DNA of 64,000 nucleotides. Source: AE-B3B sp964543295 (GTDB taxonomy: Bacteria; Aerophobota; Aerophobia; Aerophobales; AE-B3A). The notes below the pieces were generated by a model that saw only the letters and a program-made list of their open reading frames with translations, had not been told where the DNA came from and made no database searches. The position numbers and the translations under genes are program-made. Where the stretch lies: contig CAZIXA010000003.1 of assembly GCA_964543295.1 (NCBI GenBank), positions 41,425-105,424 of the forward strand. Direction: 5' to 3'. Shown here one piece after another: positions 33,374 to 43,022 of this stretch (the stretch's first letter is position 1; every line of letters begins with the position of its first letter).

Positions 33374-34405
33374 TTGAAGGCGATTTTAAAAAAGAAAGAG
33401 ACTGTCGGTTTTGATCTTGAGAAGATACCTGTACCTGAGCCTAAAGAGAAGGAGATTCTGGTTAAAGTGAAAGCCGCTGCTATATGTGGCTCAGATTTGA
33501 AATTATATAAATGGACCCCCAAAATCAGGAGCCTGGTGAAATCCTTACCTTTTATCCCCGGTCATGAGTGCTCAGGTGTAGTGGTAAAAGTAGGCAAAGA
33601 AGTTAAGACGGTAAAACCAGGAGATAAGGTAGCGGCGGAAACCCATATCCCTTGCGGAAAGTGCTGGCAATGTCGGCATAACCGCCCCCACACCTGCCAG
33701 AATATGGAACTTTTTGGTCACACTGTAAACGGCTGTTTTGCTGAATACTGTGTAATACCCCTGGTCTCCACCAGGAAGCTGCCTGATGATCTACCTTTTG
33801 AGAAAGGATGTCTTCTTGAACCAATGGGGATCCCCTTGAGGGCTGTATACGAAGGAGAAGTAGAGGGAGATTCTGTAGTAGTTATAGGGTGTGGGCCTAT
33901 CGGGCAATTTGCGGTAGGAATTTCGAGGGTAAATGGGGCCGAAAAAATTATCGCTAGCGATATTAACGAGAAAAGGCTAAACATAGCCAGGAGAATGGGA
34001 GCAACCCATCTAGTTAATCCACAAAAAGAATCTCTCATAGATAGAGTTTTATCCCTGACCAACGGAAATGGAGCAGGAGTAATAATCGAGGCTTCAGGTA
34101 ATGCTAAAGCCTTAGAGAAAGCATTTAATTACTTAAGGATTGGGGGGAAGTTATTTATGATAGGTCATCCTGAGGAGCTTTTAAAGATTGATGGATCTTC
34201 TCAGATTATTCTCAAGGAAGCCAGGGTCATAGGACTGTTTGGAAGGGAAATATGGAGAACCTGGGAGATAGTCGAGAATCTTCTTTCCACGGGGAAACTC
34301 AATGTAGGTCCTATCGTTACTCATAAGTTTTCCTTAAAGGACTTCGAAAAGGCCTTCCATATGGCGATTTCCGGCCAGGGATGCAAGATACTTCTCATTC
34401 CTTGA
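33374..34405 (+). CDS. Zinc-dependent medium-chain dehydrogenase (polyol/sugar-acid type)
   Basis: 343 residues from TTG (33374), with AGGAG nine bases before. Catalytic zinc residues in AAICGSDLKLYK and IPGHECSG. Structural zinc ligands in CGKCWQCRHNRPHTCQN. Rossmann motif VVIGCGPIGQFAVG near residue 175. Related to sorbitol, threonine and galactitol dehydrogenases. It lies between larA and an epimerase in a sugar-utilisation operon; the exact polyol is unknown. Confidence 0.92.
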   Translation: MKAILKKKETVGFDLEKIPVPEPKEKEILVKVKAAAICGSDLKLYKWTPKIRSLVKSLPFIPGHECSGVVVKVGKEVKTVKPGDKVAAETHIPCGKCWQCRHNRPHTCQNMELFGHTVNGCFAEYCVIPLVSTRKLPDDLPFEKGCLLEPMGIPLRAVYEGEVEGDSVVVIGCGPIGQFAVGISRVNGAEKIIASDINEKRLNIARRMGATHLVNPQKESLIDRVLSLTNGNGAGVIIEASGNAKALEKAFNYLRIGGKLFMIGHPEELLKIDGSSQIILKEARVIGLFGREIWRTWEIVENLLSTGKLNVGPIVTHKFSLKDFEKAFHMAISGQGCKILLIP

Positions 34406-34426
34406 CAACTTTAAAGGAGGCAGTCA

Positions 34427-35377
34427 ATGGCTGTTCTTATTACGGGAGGTTATGGACAATTGGGGTCCTGGCTTACCTACCAATTTGCCAGGGAGGAAAA
34501 AGAGGTTATAGTCCTTGATGTGGTAGATAAAGACCTTGATTATCTAAGGGAAGTAAAAGATAAGATTAGATTTATTCGGGCAAGTGTGCTCGATTTTCCA
34601 AAACTGGTGGAAGTATTTGTCCGATATAATGATAAAATTGAGGGGATTATACACACAGTAGCGATAACTGCCGATCCCTCTTTTGAGGGAAACCCTCACC
34701 AGGGTCTTATGATAAACCTGACCGGGACAGTCAATATGCTCGAGCTAGCCAGGCTATTTAAGATTAAAAAATTTGTATATGTGAGCTCGGGAGCAGTGTA
34801 CGGAGAGGTAAAAGACAACCCTTCTGAACTTATCCATCCTCTTCATCCCGGCGACCTATATGGTGCCAGCAAGGTAGCCGCAGAGCTCATTGGCCAGCAA
34901 TATGAACGTCACTATGGCCTTGATTTTCGGAGTGCTCGTCTTTACTTTTTCTTTGGCCCGGGAAGGCTTCCTTCCCAGCAAACTGAGCTGTTTAAGAGCC
35001 TTTTAGGACCTCTGGAGGGTCTTCCTGATCTAAAGCTGGAGAAAGGTGCTGATCAGAGACTGGGATTTACTTACGTTAAAGATGCTGCCTATGGAACTTA
35101 TCTTCTCTACCAGGCTGAAAATCTCAAGCACAAATCGGTGAATATCTCTTCTGAGCAGCCGATTTCTTTTCCACAGATGATAAGTTTGGCTCAAAAGTAC
35201 AGTGATAAACCCACTCAGGTAGAGATAGGGCCGGGCAAACTCTTACCTCGAGGAGAGACTTTGAATATCTCTCTTGCCAAAGAGGAACTTGGATTTTATC
35301 CCCAATATACTGTAGAGGAAGGTATGCGTGAATATGCCCGGTGGGTAAGGAAAAATAAAGAGAGGGAAAAAACTTAA
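34427..35377 (+). CDS. NAD-dependent sugar epimerase/dehydratase (extended SDR)
   Basis: 316 residues. Nucleotide-binding VLITGGYGQLGSWL at the start, catalytic YGASKVAAELIG near residue 145 and VYVSSGAVYGE before it. The C-terminal domain binds the sugar part. AAAGGAGG precedes the start. Probably acts on a sugar lactone or nucleotide sugar in the same pathway as its neighbours. Confidence 0.9.
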   Translation: MAVLITGGYGQLGSWLTYQFAREEKEVIVLDVVDKDLDYLREVKDKIRFIRASVLDFPKLVEVFVRYNDKIEGIIHTVAITADPSFEGNPHQGLMINLTGTVNMLELARLFKIKKFVYVSSGAVYGEVKDNPSELIHPLHPGDLYGASKVAAELIGQQYERHYGLDFRSARLYFFFGPGRLPSQQTELFKSLLGPLEGLPDLKLEKGADQRLGFTYVKDAAYGTYLLYQAENLKHKSVNISSEQPISFPQMISLAQKYSDKPTQVEIGPGKLLPRGETLNISLAKEELGFYPQYTVEEGMREYARWVRKNKEREKT

Positions 35378-35452
35378 CCGTCTTTTATTATAGAATCAGA
35401 TAGCTAAACTGTAAATAAAAATGCGATGAGGAAGGATTAGAGAGGACGTAAG

Positions 35453-37006
35453 ATGGCTAGATATGTCATTGGCGGTGATGTGGGCTCATCTGGGTACAAA
35501 GCAGTCCTTCTGGATATGGAAACCGGTGAGGTTAAGGCAACTGCTAGTGTGGTTTATGAAGTGAACTGGGTTAAGCCAAGCTGGGCTCAACAAGATCCCA
35601 TTCTCTGGAAAAGAGCATTTATAAAGGCAACTAAAAGGCTATTAAAAAATGCAGGAATTGCAAGTAAAGAAGTTGAGGGGATTGCTTTTTCCGGTCAGCA
35701 GCACGGAGCAGTGGTAGTGGATAAGGATAATCAACCTTTGTATGAAGCCATTTTATGGTGTTGTCAAAGGAGTGCTCAGGAATGTAAGGATATAGAAGAA
35801 AGTGTAGCTAAAGAGACTGCCAGAACAGATGCTTATGTTGAAGAGATTGGTATGCATGCTATGCCTGGTTTTCAAGGACCAAAGGTACTCTGGATCTACA
35901 GGCATCTGCCTCAGGTTTATAAAAGGACAGAACAACTTTTATTTCCCAAGGACTGGCTAAAGACAGAGATCAGCCGAGAAAAAAGGTGGGCAACAGAACT
36001 TTCTGATCTTTCTGGCTCGGGCTATCTAAGGCTAGATGGCACATTGTCGGAATTAGTAATGGAGGTTATGAAATTAAATTCTCGCTGGGTACCGGAGATT
36101 CTTCCTTCTACTTCTCAGGTAGGTACTGTTTCAGAGGGAATAGCTAAAAAGACAGGCTTAGATGTGGATACCAGAATCTTCGGTGGAGGAGGAGATAATC
36201 CGTGTAGTATGCTAGGCAATAATGCCTATCTTCTAGAGAGTGTGGGTACCTCAGGTACCTTTTCCGTCAGGGTTAAACAGCCCATCGTGGATGGAACCCT
36301 GCACCCTTTCATTCTTCCTGACGATAGATTTAATCATCCCTGGGGACCAAGACAGCCCTTACACTGTATTATTGATGCGGCCAGTGCCATAGATTATATC
36401 GCCGAGAAGGTTTATGGAAAAGGTAGGTTCACTTACGAGATGCTTAACAGAGTTGCCAGAAATACGCCGACAGGATCCAATGGCAAAATCATTATTCCTT
36501 TTATCCATGGACAAAGGGTTCCCTATGCGCCTCAGGGTAAACTCTACCTCAAGGGATATGATCCGACTAAGGATAAAAAGGAAGATTTGATTCGTGCGGT
36601 AATGGAGGGAGTAGCCTATGCTATGAAGTATGGCTTTGAGCTCTTACAAAGAGGTATGCAAAAGCAGAAAATAGCTGAGCCGAAAAGAATTACCATTACC
36701 GGGGGCGGTTCTAAAGGCGAAGAAGCTAGCCAGATAAGATCGGATGTTTACGGCAAGGAGCTTATCAATCCTCATACTGAGGGTGCCGCGGTTGGTGCTG
36801 CCTACATTGCTGCAGCAGGAGTGCTTGATGAGCCAGTAGAAGAGGTATCAGCCAGGTTATTTGAAAGAGGGATTCAACTCAGCCTGCAAAAACCCACTTT
36901 TGTAATTCCCCGGGATGAAAACATCAGGCTGTATGAAGAGGGCTATCAAAGATATTTAGAAATTCTTGAAGAGGCTATGGAAAATAACTTTGAGCAAAAA
37001 TGGTAG
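35453..37006 (+). CDS. FGGY carbohydrate kinase, xylulokinase-like
   Basis: 517 residues. ATPase domain motifs GGDVGSSGYKAVLLD at the start, AFSGQQHGAVVVD near residue 80, GGGGDNPCSMLG near residue 243, and ITGGGSKGEEASQIRSDVYG near residue 417. The QQHG segment is typical of xylulokinases. Last gene of the larA operon; it would phosphorylate the pentulose or other ketose produced by the dehydrogenase. Confidence 0.9.
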   Translation: MARYVIGGDVGSSGYKAVLLDMETGEVKATASVVYEVNWVKPSWAQQDPILWKRAFIKATKRLLKNAGIASKEVEGIAFSGQQHGAVVVDKDNQPLYEAILWCCQRSAQECKDIEESVAKETARTDAYVEEIGMHAMPGFQGPKVLWIYRHLPQVYKRTEQLLFPKDWLKTEISREKRWATELSDLSGSGYLRLDGTLSELVMEVMKLNSRWVPEILPSTSQVGTVSEGIAKKTGLDVDTRIFGGGGDNPCSMLGNNAYLLESVGTSGTFSVRVKQPIVDGTLHPFILPDDRFNHPWGPRQPLHCIIDAASAIDYIAEKVYGKGRFTYEMLNRVARNTPTGSNGKIIIPFIHGQRVPYAPQGKLYLKGYDPTKDKKEDLIRAVMEGVAYAMKYGFELLQRGMQKQKIAEPKRITITGGGSKGEEASQIRSDVYGKELINPHTEGAAVGAAYIAAAGVLDEPVEEVSARLFERGIQLSLQKPTFVIPRDENIRLYEEGYQRYLEILEEAMENNFEQKW

Positions 37007-37019
37007 AATTCAGGAAAAC

Positions 37020-38243
37020 TTATTCTGGAGATTGAGAACCCTGAGATTTCAACTGGGCGGCTTTTTCATGGTACTCTGCTGCCTGTAAATACATCCCTTT
37101 CTCTGCATACAGGTCCCCTAGCAGCTCATGGGCCTGAGCATCCTGTGGGTTAATCTTTATTACCTCCCTCAAGTTTTGTTCAGCAAGATCGTACTTTTTC
37201 TCTTCAAAGTAGATAAGGCCTAAATTGAAATAGGCATCTGGATTGTCTGGATGATATTGGGTCTCCTTTTTATAACACTCAATAGCTTGCTCGTTTTTAC
37301 CTTGCTTGTAGTAAATATTTCCCAGACGAGAGTAGGTGTCTTGAAAAACAGGTTTCAGTTTTAAGACCTCTTGAAACTCTTCAATTGCTTGCCCGTACTT
37401 TTGCATCTGTATGTAGATGTGAGCTAAATTATAATGGAAGACAGGTTCATCTGGTTTTATTTGTGCTGCTTTTTCTAGCTCCACTTCTGCTTTAGGATAC
37501 TCTCCTTGTTCCATATAAATGTTAGCCAGATAGGCATGGGCATCACTATTTTTGGGTTCGAGCTCCTTCACTATCTCAAACTCTTCTTTTGCTTTCTCAT
37601 AGTTTTTCTGTTCAAGATGGACCCTTCCTAGGTAAAGATGAGAATCTACATCTTTAGGATTTTGGCTGACCGCTTTCTGAAGTGCTTCCAAAGCCTTTTC
37701 CCAACGATGGAGTTTAAAATAGCCTATTCCCAAACTCGTATACACTCTCTTTAAATCAGGGTTAAGATCAATAGCTTTTTCAAAGTTCTCCATCGCTTTT
37801 TCGTATTCTCCCTGCCAGTAAAGGATTTGGCCTAAATTGTATCGGGCCAGAGCATCGGAAGGGTTAATGCTTATTTCTTTCTCATACTCAGTTATAGCTT
37901 TTTCAGGTAGTTGTCGATAGGAAAATAGGTTTCCTAATAACAAGTGAATCCCTGGATAGGCTGGTTTAAGTTTTAGACAGACCTTAAGCTCCTCAGTAGC
38001 TTCCTCGTATTCCTTGAGTTCGAGGTCGGTTAAAGCTAAGTTATAGTGGGCTTCAAAGTTATCTGGCTCCAGTTTAACAGCCTGCTCGAAGGCTTGCTTA
38101 GCTTTGGTGTACTCCTTCAGGTGATAATAATCCAGTCCGAGCTTAATGTACGGTGCCGAGTTTTGTTCTGGATATGCCAATCCTGAGGAACATAAGATTA
38201 TCCCCAGGCCTATCAGAAATGAAAACACCGCTATTTTCTTCAA
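37020..38243 (-). CDS. Exported TPR-repeat protein in the btuB-tonB operon
   Basis: 407 residues. Signal peptide (KKIAVFSFLIGLGIILCSSG). The rest is about ten consecutive 34-residue tetratricopeptide repeats (for example EKAMENFEKAIDLNPDLKRV), ending at about residue 395. A periplasmic scaffold is expected. It follows tonB by 16 bp in the B12-riboswitch operon, so it may assemble the uptake machinery; that role is inference. Confidence 0.88.
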   Translation of the reverse strand: MKKIAVFSFLIGLGIILCSSGLAYPEQNSAPYIKLGLDYYHLKEYTKAKQAFEQAVKLEPDNFEAHYNLALTDLELKEYEEATEELKVCLKLKPAYPGIHLLLGNLFSYRQLPEKAITEYEKEISINPSDALARYNLGQILYWQGEYEKAMENFEKAIDLNPDLKRVYTSLGIGYFKLHRWEKALEALQKAVSQNPKDVDSHLYLGRVHLEQKNYEKAKEEFEIVKELEPKNSDAHAYLANIYMEQGEYPKAEVELEKAAQIKPDEPVFHYNLAHIYIQMQKYGQAIEEFQEVLKLKPVFQDTYSRLGNIYYKQGKNEQAIECYKKETQYHPDNPDAYFNLGLIYFEEKKYDLAEQNLREVIKINPQDAQAHELLGDLYAEKGMYLQAAEYHEKAAQLKSQGSQSPE

Positions 38244-38259
38244 TTTTTATCCTCCTTGA

Positions 38260-39471
38260 TCAAAGTAGATCCTCTAGCTGATAAACAATTTGTAGTTCTA
38301 CAGTGAGAGAATTTTTCTGCCAGGAAGAGGGAAAAGGAGAAAAAGGTGAGGTATCTTTTATCAGTTTTTCTGCGGCGCGATTGAGCACTTCGTAACTACA
38401 GGAAGATACAACTTCAGTCTTTATTACTTCGCCGCCCGAATTAATCGTGAATCTGACCCTTATTCTTCCTTCCCATCCGCGTTGCCTGGCAACCGGCGGA
38501 TATTTTTTGGTGGTATTAATTAACTTTCGAATCTTTTCTGCATATTCTCTTAGCTGAAGACCCTCAGTAAGGAGCTCTGTATCTTCTCTCAGGGTCCTGA
38601 TTTCTTCTCGGTGAAAATCTGGCTCAGTGGTCAGAGGTGAGAATTTCTTTTCTTCTACGATGGGGGAATAACCATGAATCCTTGGCTGCACAATCGGATC
38701 TAAGGAAGAGGACAAAATTTGATGAGGATAACAGTTCTTTTCGGTAGGCAAAAGTAGAAATTTTCTTTGCCTTAGCGGTAGAGTTTGGTTTAAACCTACA
38801 GGCTCAGTAGCTAAACTTGGGGTATGGTCGGCCAGTCTTTTTTGGCTCAAGTTTTCCTCCCTTGCAAGATAAAGGCCTCCTTTAATTTTCCTGAGGAGAG
38901 GAGATTTTTCCGCCCCGGTTAAGGCTGAGAAAGATGAAAGGATGTTGGCTTCGTCAATTAAAAGATTCACTCCCGGGGTTTTACCCACCATCTTGGGTGT
39001 TCCTTCTCTGAGAGGGTTAGATTCTGGGATTGGCACAGGCGCCTTTATTGGTGAGGAAAACAGGAATAGAAACTCTCTTTTTCCGTTGTCGGATACCTCT
39101 TCGGGAGAAAGGATCCTCTCCTGAGATCTCAGGTTGGAAGAAATAGAGGGCTTTATCGTGCGAATCGAAGATGGCTTGAGTAGCTCCCTATTCTCTTTTC
39201 TGGATGCAAGGGTTAAGGGAGAGAGTATGGATTTTCCCAATGATTCCCTCAGGTGATGATTTATTTTAGGCAAAGAGATAATATAGTCTACTTTTATACT
39301 TTTGACATAGTTGGCAGACTTTGGGGGAGAAGGAGAAAAAGGGGCTGTAAGAAGTCCCAAATGAATGAGTATGGAAATGAGAAGAGAAAATGTCTCCACT
39401 TTCAATTTACCCACTCTGTTTTCCTTGTCAGCCCCCACTTTCCCCCTTTTTACTTTCTTTCTAGAAGTCAA
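38260..39471 (-). CDS. TonB-like energy transducer
   Basis: 403 residues. A single N-terminal membrane anchor (FSLLISILIHLGLLTAPF, about residues 28-45), a long low-complexity periplasmic part, and a C-terminal TonB domain (YPPVARQRGWEGRIRVRFTI, about residue 325 on). It would couple an ExbBD-type motor (not in the window) to the BtuB-like receptor. Overlaps the receptor gene by 11 bases. Confidence 0.9.
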   Translation of the reverse strand: MTSRKKVKRGKVGADKENRVGKLKVETFSLLISILIHLGLLTAPFSPSPPKSANYVKSIKVDYIISLPKINHHLRESLGKSILSPLTLASRKENRELLKPSSIRTIKPSISSNLRSQERILSPEEVSDNGKREFLFLFSSPIKAPVPIPESNPLREGTPKMVGKTPGVNLLIDEANILSSFSALTGAEKSPLLRKIKGGLYLAREENLSQKRLADHTPSLATEPVGLNQTLPLRQRKFLLLPTEKNCYPHQILSSSLDPIVQPRIHGYSPIVEEKKFSPLTTEPDFHREEIRTLREDTELLTEGLQLREYAEKIRKLINTTKKYPPVARQRGWEGRIRVRFTINSGGEVIKTEVVSSCSYEVLNRAAEKLIKDTSPFSPFPSSWQKNSLTVELQIVYQLEDLL

Positions 39472-41347
39472 TTTTCATCCCCAGATTGATTCTTCTACCC
39501 GGCATGGGGTAATCCCTGAACACCTGGTATGACTCATCCAGTAGGTTCTCCCCCCTGGCAAAGACCTCAACTTTCTTGGTTAACCTTTGAGAAAGCTTGA
39601 CGCCAACGAGATTATAGCCCTTTAATTTCTGGGTGTTTTCTCTATTAGTGTATTGCTCACTTATCTTCTCTGCCTCTATGTAGATGCCTAATCCAAAATC
39701 TGTCTCATATTCCAGGCTCAAGCCCATTTTGTATTCCGGTGTATATGCCAGATAATTTCCTTTATACTCCTCACCCTCATCCTTACCCTGTTGATAGAGA
39801 TAATTTAATCCGAGAGATAACCTCGGGGTCAACTGGAATCTAAGCTCCGATTCTATACCCTGATTATGAGCTTTGTCTACATTGGTAGCCTGCCAGTACC
39901 AGGGCGAAATCTCCACCCAGTTGATCAACTGGTCAGTTTTTCTATCAAACCAACTTATCCTGGCAAGCAGAGGCAGGTTAAATTTATGCTCCAATCCCAA
40001 CTCATAACCTCTGGATTTTTCTGGTTTAAGATCTTCGTTTCCAAATAGACCCATTCCCCACCCCCAATCCTCATACCAGTAAAGTTCATTCACCGTAGGG
40101 GGCCTGAAAGCCTGACCATAAGAAGCACGAAGGCGGGTATTGTGTCCCAAAAGGTAAAGGAGGCTCACTCGAGGACTAGACTGGGAAGCGTAGGCAGACG
40201 GGTTATCGTACCTCAGTCCCGGGACAAGGACTAAGCGGGGAGAAAGGTTCATCTCATCCTGAAGATAAAGAGAAACCATATCTATCTTCCGGGGGCCACC
40301 AATTCCGGAAGTTCCATCAATAGTGGTAAATTTGACGCGATCCTGCTTTAGCTCCAAACCCGCCGTGGGAAGATGCTTTCCCCAGGGAAGACTATACTGT
40401 ATTTGCATACCACTGGCAAGATCTTCGGTTGTATCCTTCGTTGGGCCGCCCCAGATTTCAGGGTCTTTGTAACATATTTCGTATTCTTCAATAAACGTTT
40501 TAGCAAGGAAACGAGATCCCCCTTTTAAATCTTTGTGGTAGGAGAGATCCAAAAAGTTCTTTTTGTCCTCTTCTTGGGCACTAGGAGTGGGATAAGTAGT
40601 AGAACCAGGAACCCCGCTGTCTCGATGAGAGTAACCAGCAAATAAAGAGAACCCCGATGAATCATCAACTTCGTAAGTGAGCTTGGCTGTTGCATGTGTC
40701 TCGTTGGAGCTACTATTTTCTCTATCTCCGGCTGAATCTCCCAGCTTAGCTGTAAGAAAGTATCCAGTCTTACCTAGCTTTCCACCATGGGTAAGGCTGT
40801 ATTCACTGGTTTCATAGGTGCCATAGGAAGCTCCGATCCGGGTCTGCCTATTTTCAGGTGCAGGTTTGGTAATGATGTTGATCACGCCACTCAGGGCATT
40901 AGCTCCGTAAAGAGAGGAAAAAGGACCTCTAATTACCTCGATCCTTTCAATGTTTTGTACCGGAAGAAAACCAAGATCTACGGTTCCGGAAGCGGCGGGA
41001 TTCAATTCTCGTCCATCCATTAGAACTAAGACTTGATCTGCTGCTGAACCGCGAATATGTGCTGTAGTAAGCGAACCCGGACCCCCGTAAGCGGTCACTC
41101 TCATTCCCACAACATTTTCTAATGTTTCAGCCACCGTGGAAGAACCGGTTTGTTCGATCTCTTTTTCAGTGATGACCGTGGTGCTTACCGGAACATCCTT
41201 CAATAAATGGGGAGTACGGGTAGCGGTAATAACTATTTTTTCTAGCTCTAAGATGCTTTCTTCTTTATTTTCCTCAGCCCCTGCCCAACCAGAAGTAACA
41301 AGCACTAAACCCAAAGTTATCATAAGTAATCGGGTAAGTAAAGACAT
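39461..41347 (-). CDS. btuB: TonB-dependent outer-membrane receptor, BtuB-type
   Basis: 628 residues. A signal peptide ends near GWAGAEE. TonB box-like EKIVITATRTPHLL, then the plug domain with TVITEKEIEQTGSSTVAETL and VLVLMDGREL, then a 22-strand barrel ending in a terminal Phe (GRRINLGMKIDF). Length and plug match BtuB. The B12 riboswitch upstream (41538-41740) supports corrinoid import. AAGGAG lies six bases before the ATG. Confidence 0.94.
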   Translation of the reverse strand: MSLLTRLLMITLGLVLVTSGWAGAEENKEESILELEKIVITATRTPHLLKDVPVSTTVITEKEIEQTGSSTVAETLENVVGMRVTAYGGPGSLTTAHIRGSAADQVLVLMDGRELNPAASGTVDLGFLPVQNIERIEVIRGPFSSLYGANALSGVINIITKPAPENRQTRIGASYGTYETSEYSLTHGGKLGKTGYFLTAKLGDSAGDRENSSSNETHATAKLTYEVDDSSGFSLFAGYSHRDSGVPGSTTYPTPSAQEEDKKNFLDLSYHKDLKGGSRFLAKTFIEEYEICYKDPEIWGGPTKDTTEDLASGMQIQYSLPWGKHLPTAGLELKQDRVKFTTIDGTSGIGGPRKIDMVSLYLQDEMNLSPRLVLVPGLRYDNPSAYASQSSPRVSLLYLLGHNTRLRASYGQAFRPPTVNELYWYEDWGWGMGLFGNEDLKPEKSRGYELGLEHKFNLPLLARISWFDRKTDQLINWVEISPWYWQATNVDKAHNQGIESELRFQLTPRLSLGLNYLYQQGKDEGEEYKGNYLAYTPEYKMGLSLEYETDFGLGIYIEAEKISEQYTNRENTQKLKGYNLVGVKLSQRLTKKVEVFARGENLLDESYQVFRDYPMPGRRINLGMKIDF

Positions 41348-41445
41348 GATTCTCTCCTTTTCTCTTATTCTCTGTATCTGAAACGCAAACCTACATACTC
41401 CATCCTTCCAAGTGACTCTTTAATTACTCATAAAACCACCTCCCA

Positions 41446-41537
41446 TAAAAAACCCCCAGCCTTCCCGATAAAGAAAGCTGGGGTTCTATTATTCAACAAA
41501 AAACCCTCATTACCTTTTATGCGAAGAAGGAGGGTAC
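41446..41537 (-). terminator. Two intrinsic terminators of the btuB riboswitch
   Basis: First, ACCCTC...GAGGGT then TTTTTT (41497-41537). Second, CCCCAGCTTTC/GAAGGCTGGGG then TTTTTTAT (41446-41485). Both are on the minus strand between the riboswitch and btuB, so B12 binding can end transcription before the gene. Confidence 0.8.
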
Positions 41538-41740
41538 GCGTACATAGGCAGGTCTTCTGGCTCCCGGTGACCTCAATCTTGAGTTTTTCTACTCTCCGCG
41601 CCTTCCCATCTCACTGGCTCATCAAAATTACTACCTCAAGCGACAGTGGCCTCGTGCGGATTTCGCTACCGGCTACAGCGGCGCAACCGCGAGGGTTTCT
41701 CACCCTCTTCCCTTTTAAGCCCACATAGGGCACCTATATA
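41538..41740 (-). ncRNA. Cobalamin riboswitch controlling btuB-tonB-TPR
   Basis: On the minus strand, in order: AAAGGGAA, GCGCCGCTGTAGCCGG, GAGGCCACTGTCGC, the paired AAGGCGCGGAG, and the 3' box AGCCAGAAGACCTGCCTAT. These are the conserved B12-element blocks in correct order. Two terminators follow. Confidence 0.93.
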
Positions 41741-41820
41741 ATTCAACCAGAACAGTAAAGAACAGATATTTTATAATACTATATCAAAATTTTTTGTCAA
41801 ATTGAACGTTCCAAATTTTT

Positions 41821-43002
41821 TTATTTTCTTTCTTTCAGGCAAAAGAGCAGAAGTAAAGCGGAAGCGAAGGCCAGAGTGGCTCCATAGGAAAAGGTAGCCA
41901 TTGAGCCCCGGAAACGCCAGAGCATACCGGCCATCAAACTTGCCGGAAATGAAGCTAACCCAACCGATGTGTGATAAACACCCAGGGCTGTCGCCCTTAT
42001 TTTTTGGGTAGCAAGATCAGAGGCAAATGCTCTGGAAACCGATTCAAACACGGCAACGAACACGCCGTATAAACCAAAAAGTACCCAGGCATAAGTGGCA
42101 CTGAGGGCTAATATAAATCCCAAGCATACTATTCCAAAAAGAGCATACCCAAAGGTGAGCACTTTCCTTCTTCCGTATCTATCGGAAAGAACTCCTGCTG
42201 GTATGGCGGAGAAAGCATAGGTAATATTATAGAGGAGCCAGACTAAAGGTATTATGAGAGCGGGTATTCCTAAATCTTGTGCCCGTAAGATTAAGAAAGC
42301 GTAACTAAAGTTGCCCAAAGCGAACAGAACAGCGATTATAATGAATATCTTAAACCGTCGATCCACTAATTTAAGACTTAATCTGGGAGATTTCCTCATC
42401 CCTTCATCTATTTTCTTTTTCTCTTTTACAAAGACTATGATAACTAAAACAGCAACAGCGGCAGGAATTACTGAGACTAAAAACACTTTGCGAAAGTCAT
42501 TATGAAATTGGGCAAGAAATACAAAGGCTAACAAAGTTCCCATAATTGCTCCTAATCTGTCCATCATCCGATGGAAGCCAAAATACTTGCCCCTTCCTTT
42601 CCTATCGATTGCATCGGCAATGAGGGCATCCCGGGGAGAAGTCCTTATCCCTTTTCCCACGCGATCCAGGAACCTACCCATAAAAACATGCTGCCAGATA
42701 GTAGAAAAACCAAATATAATTTTGCTCAAGGTAGAGAATGTATAACCCACAAAGACCAACCCTTTTCTCTTTCCAAGCTTGTCAGAGATCCAGCCAGAAA
42801 ATACTTTCAGTATGCTGGCCGTACTTTCAGCGGTTCCTTCTATTAAACCGATAACCTCTTTTCCTGCTCCCAGGACATTAGCCAAAAATAAGGGTATTAA
42901 AGGGAAAATCATCTGGCTACTTATGTCGGTAAAGAGACTCACCCACCCCAGTGAAAGTACATTTTTATTAATTCCAAAAATTGATCTGTTTTGCTCGGAC
43001 AT
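41821..43002 (-). CDS. Major facilitator superfamily transporter
   Basis: About 393 residues from the ATG at 43002 (GAGG six bases before); an ATG at 43014 is an alternative. Twelve membrane segments. MFS loop motif SDKLGKRKGL near residue 60 and DRYGRRKVL near residue 255; FLDRVGKGIRTSPRDALIAD is typical of a widespread uncharacterised MFS group. Substrate unknown. Starts 20 bases after the radical SAM gene. Confidence 0.88.
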   Translation of the reverse strand: MSEQNRSIFGINKNVLSLGWVSLFTDISSQMIFPLIPLFLANVLGAGKEVIGLIEGTAESTASILKVFSGWISDKLGKRKGLVFVGYTFSTLSKIIFGFSTIWQHVFMGRFLDRVGKGIRTSPRDALIADAIDRKGRGKYFGFHRMMDRLGAIMGTLLAFVFLAQFHNDFRKVFLVSVIPAAVAVLVIIVFVKEKKKIDEGMRKSPRLSLKLVDRRFKIFIIIAVLFALGNFSYAFLILRAQDLGIPALIIPLVWLLYNITYAFSAIPAGVLSDRYGRRKVLTFGYALFGIVCLGFILALSATYAWVLFGLYGVFVAVFESVSRAFASDLATQKIRATALGVYHTSVGLASFPASLMAGMLWRFRGSMATFSYGATLAFASALLLLFCLKERK

Positions 43003-43022
43003 AGATTCCCTCATTTAGGGAA

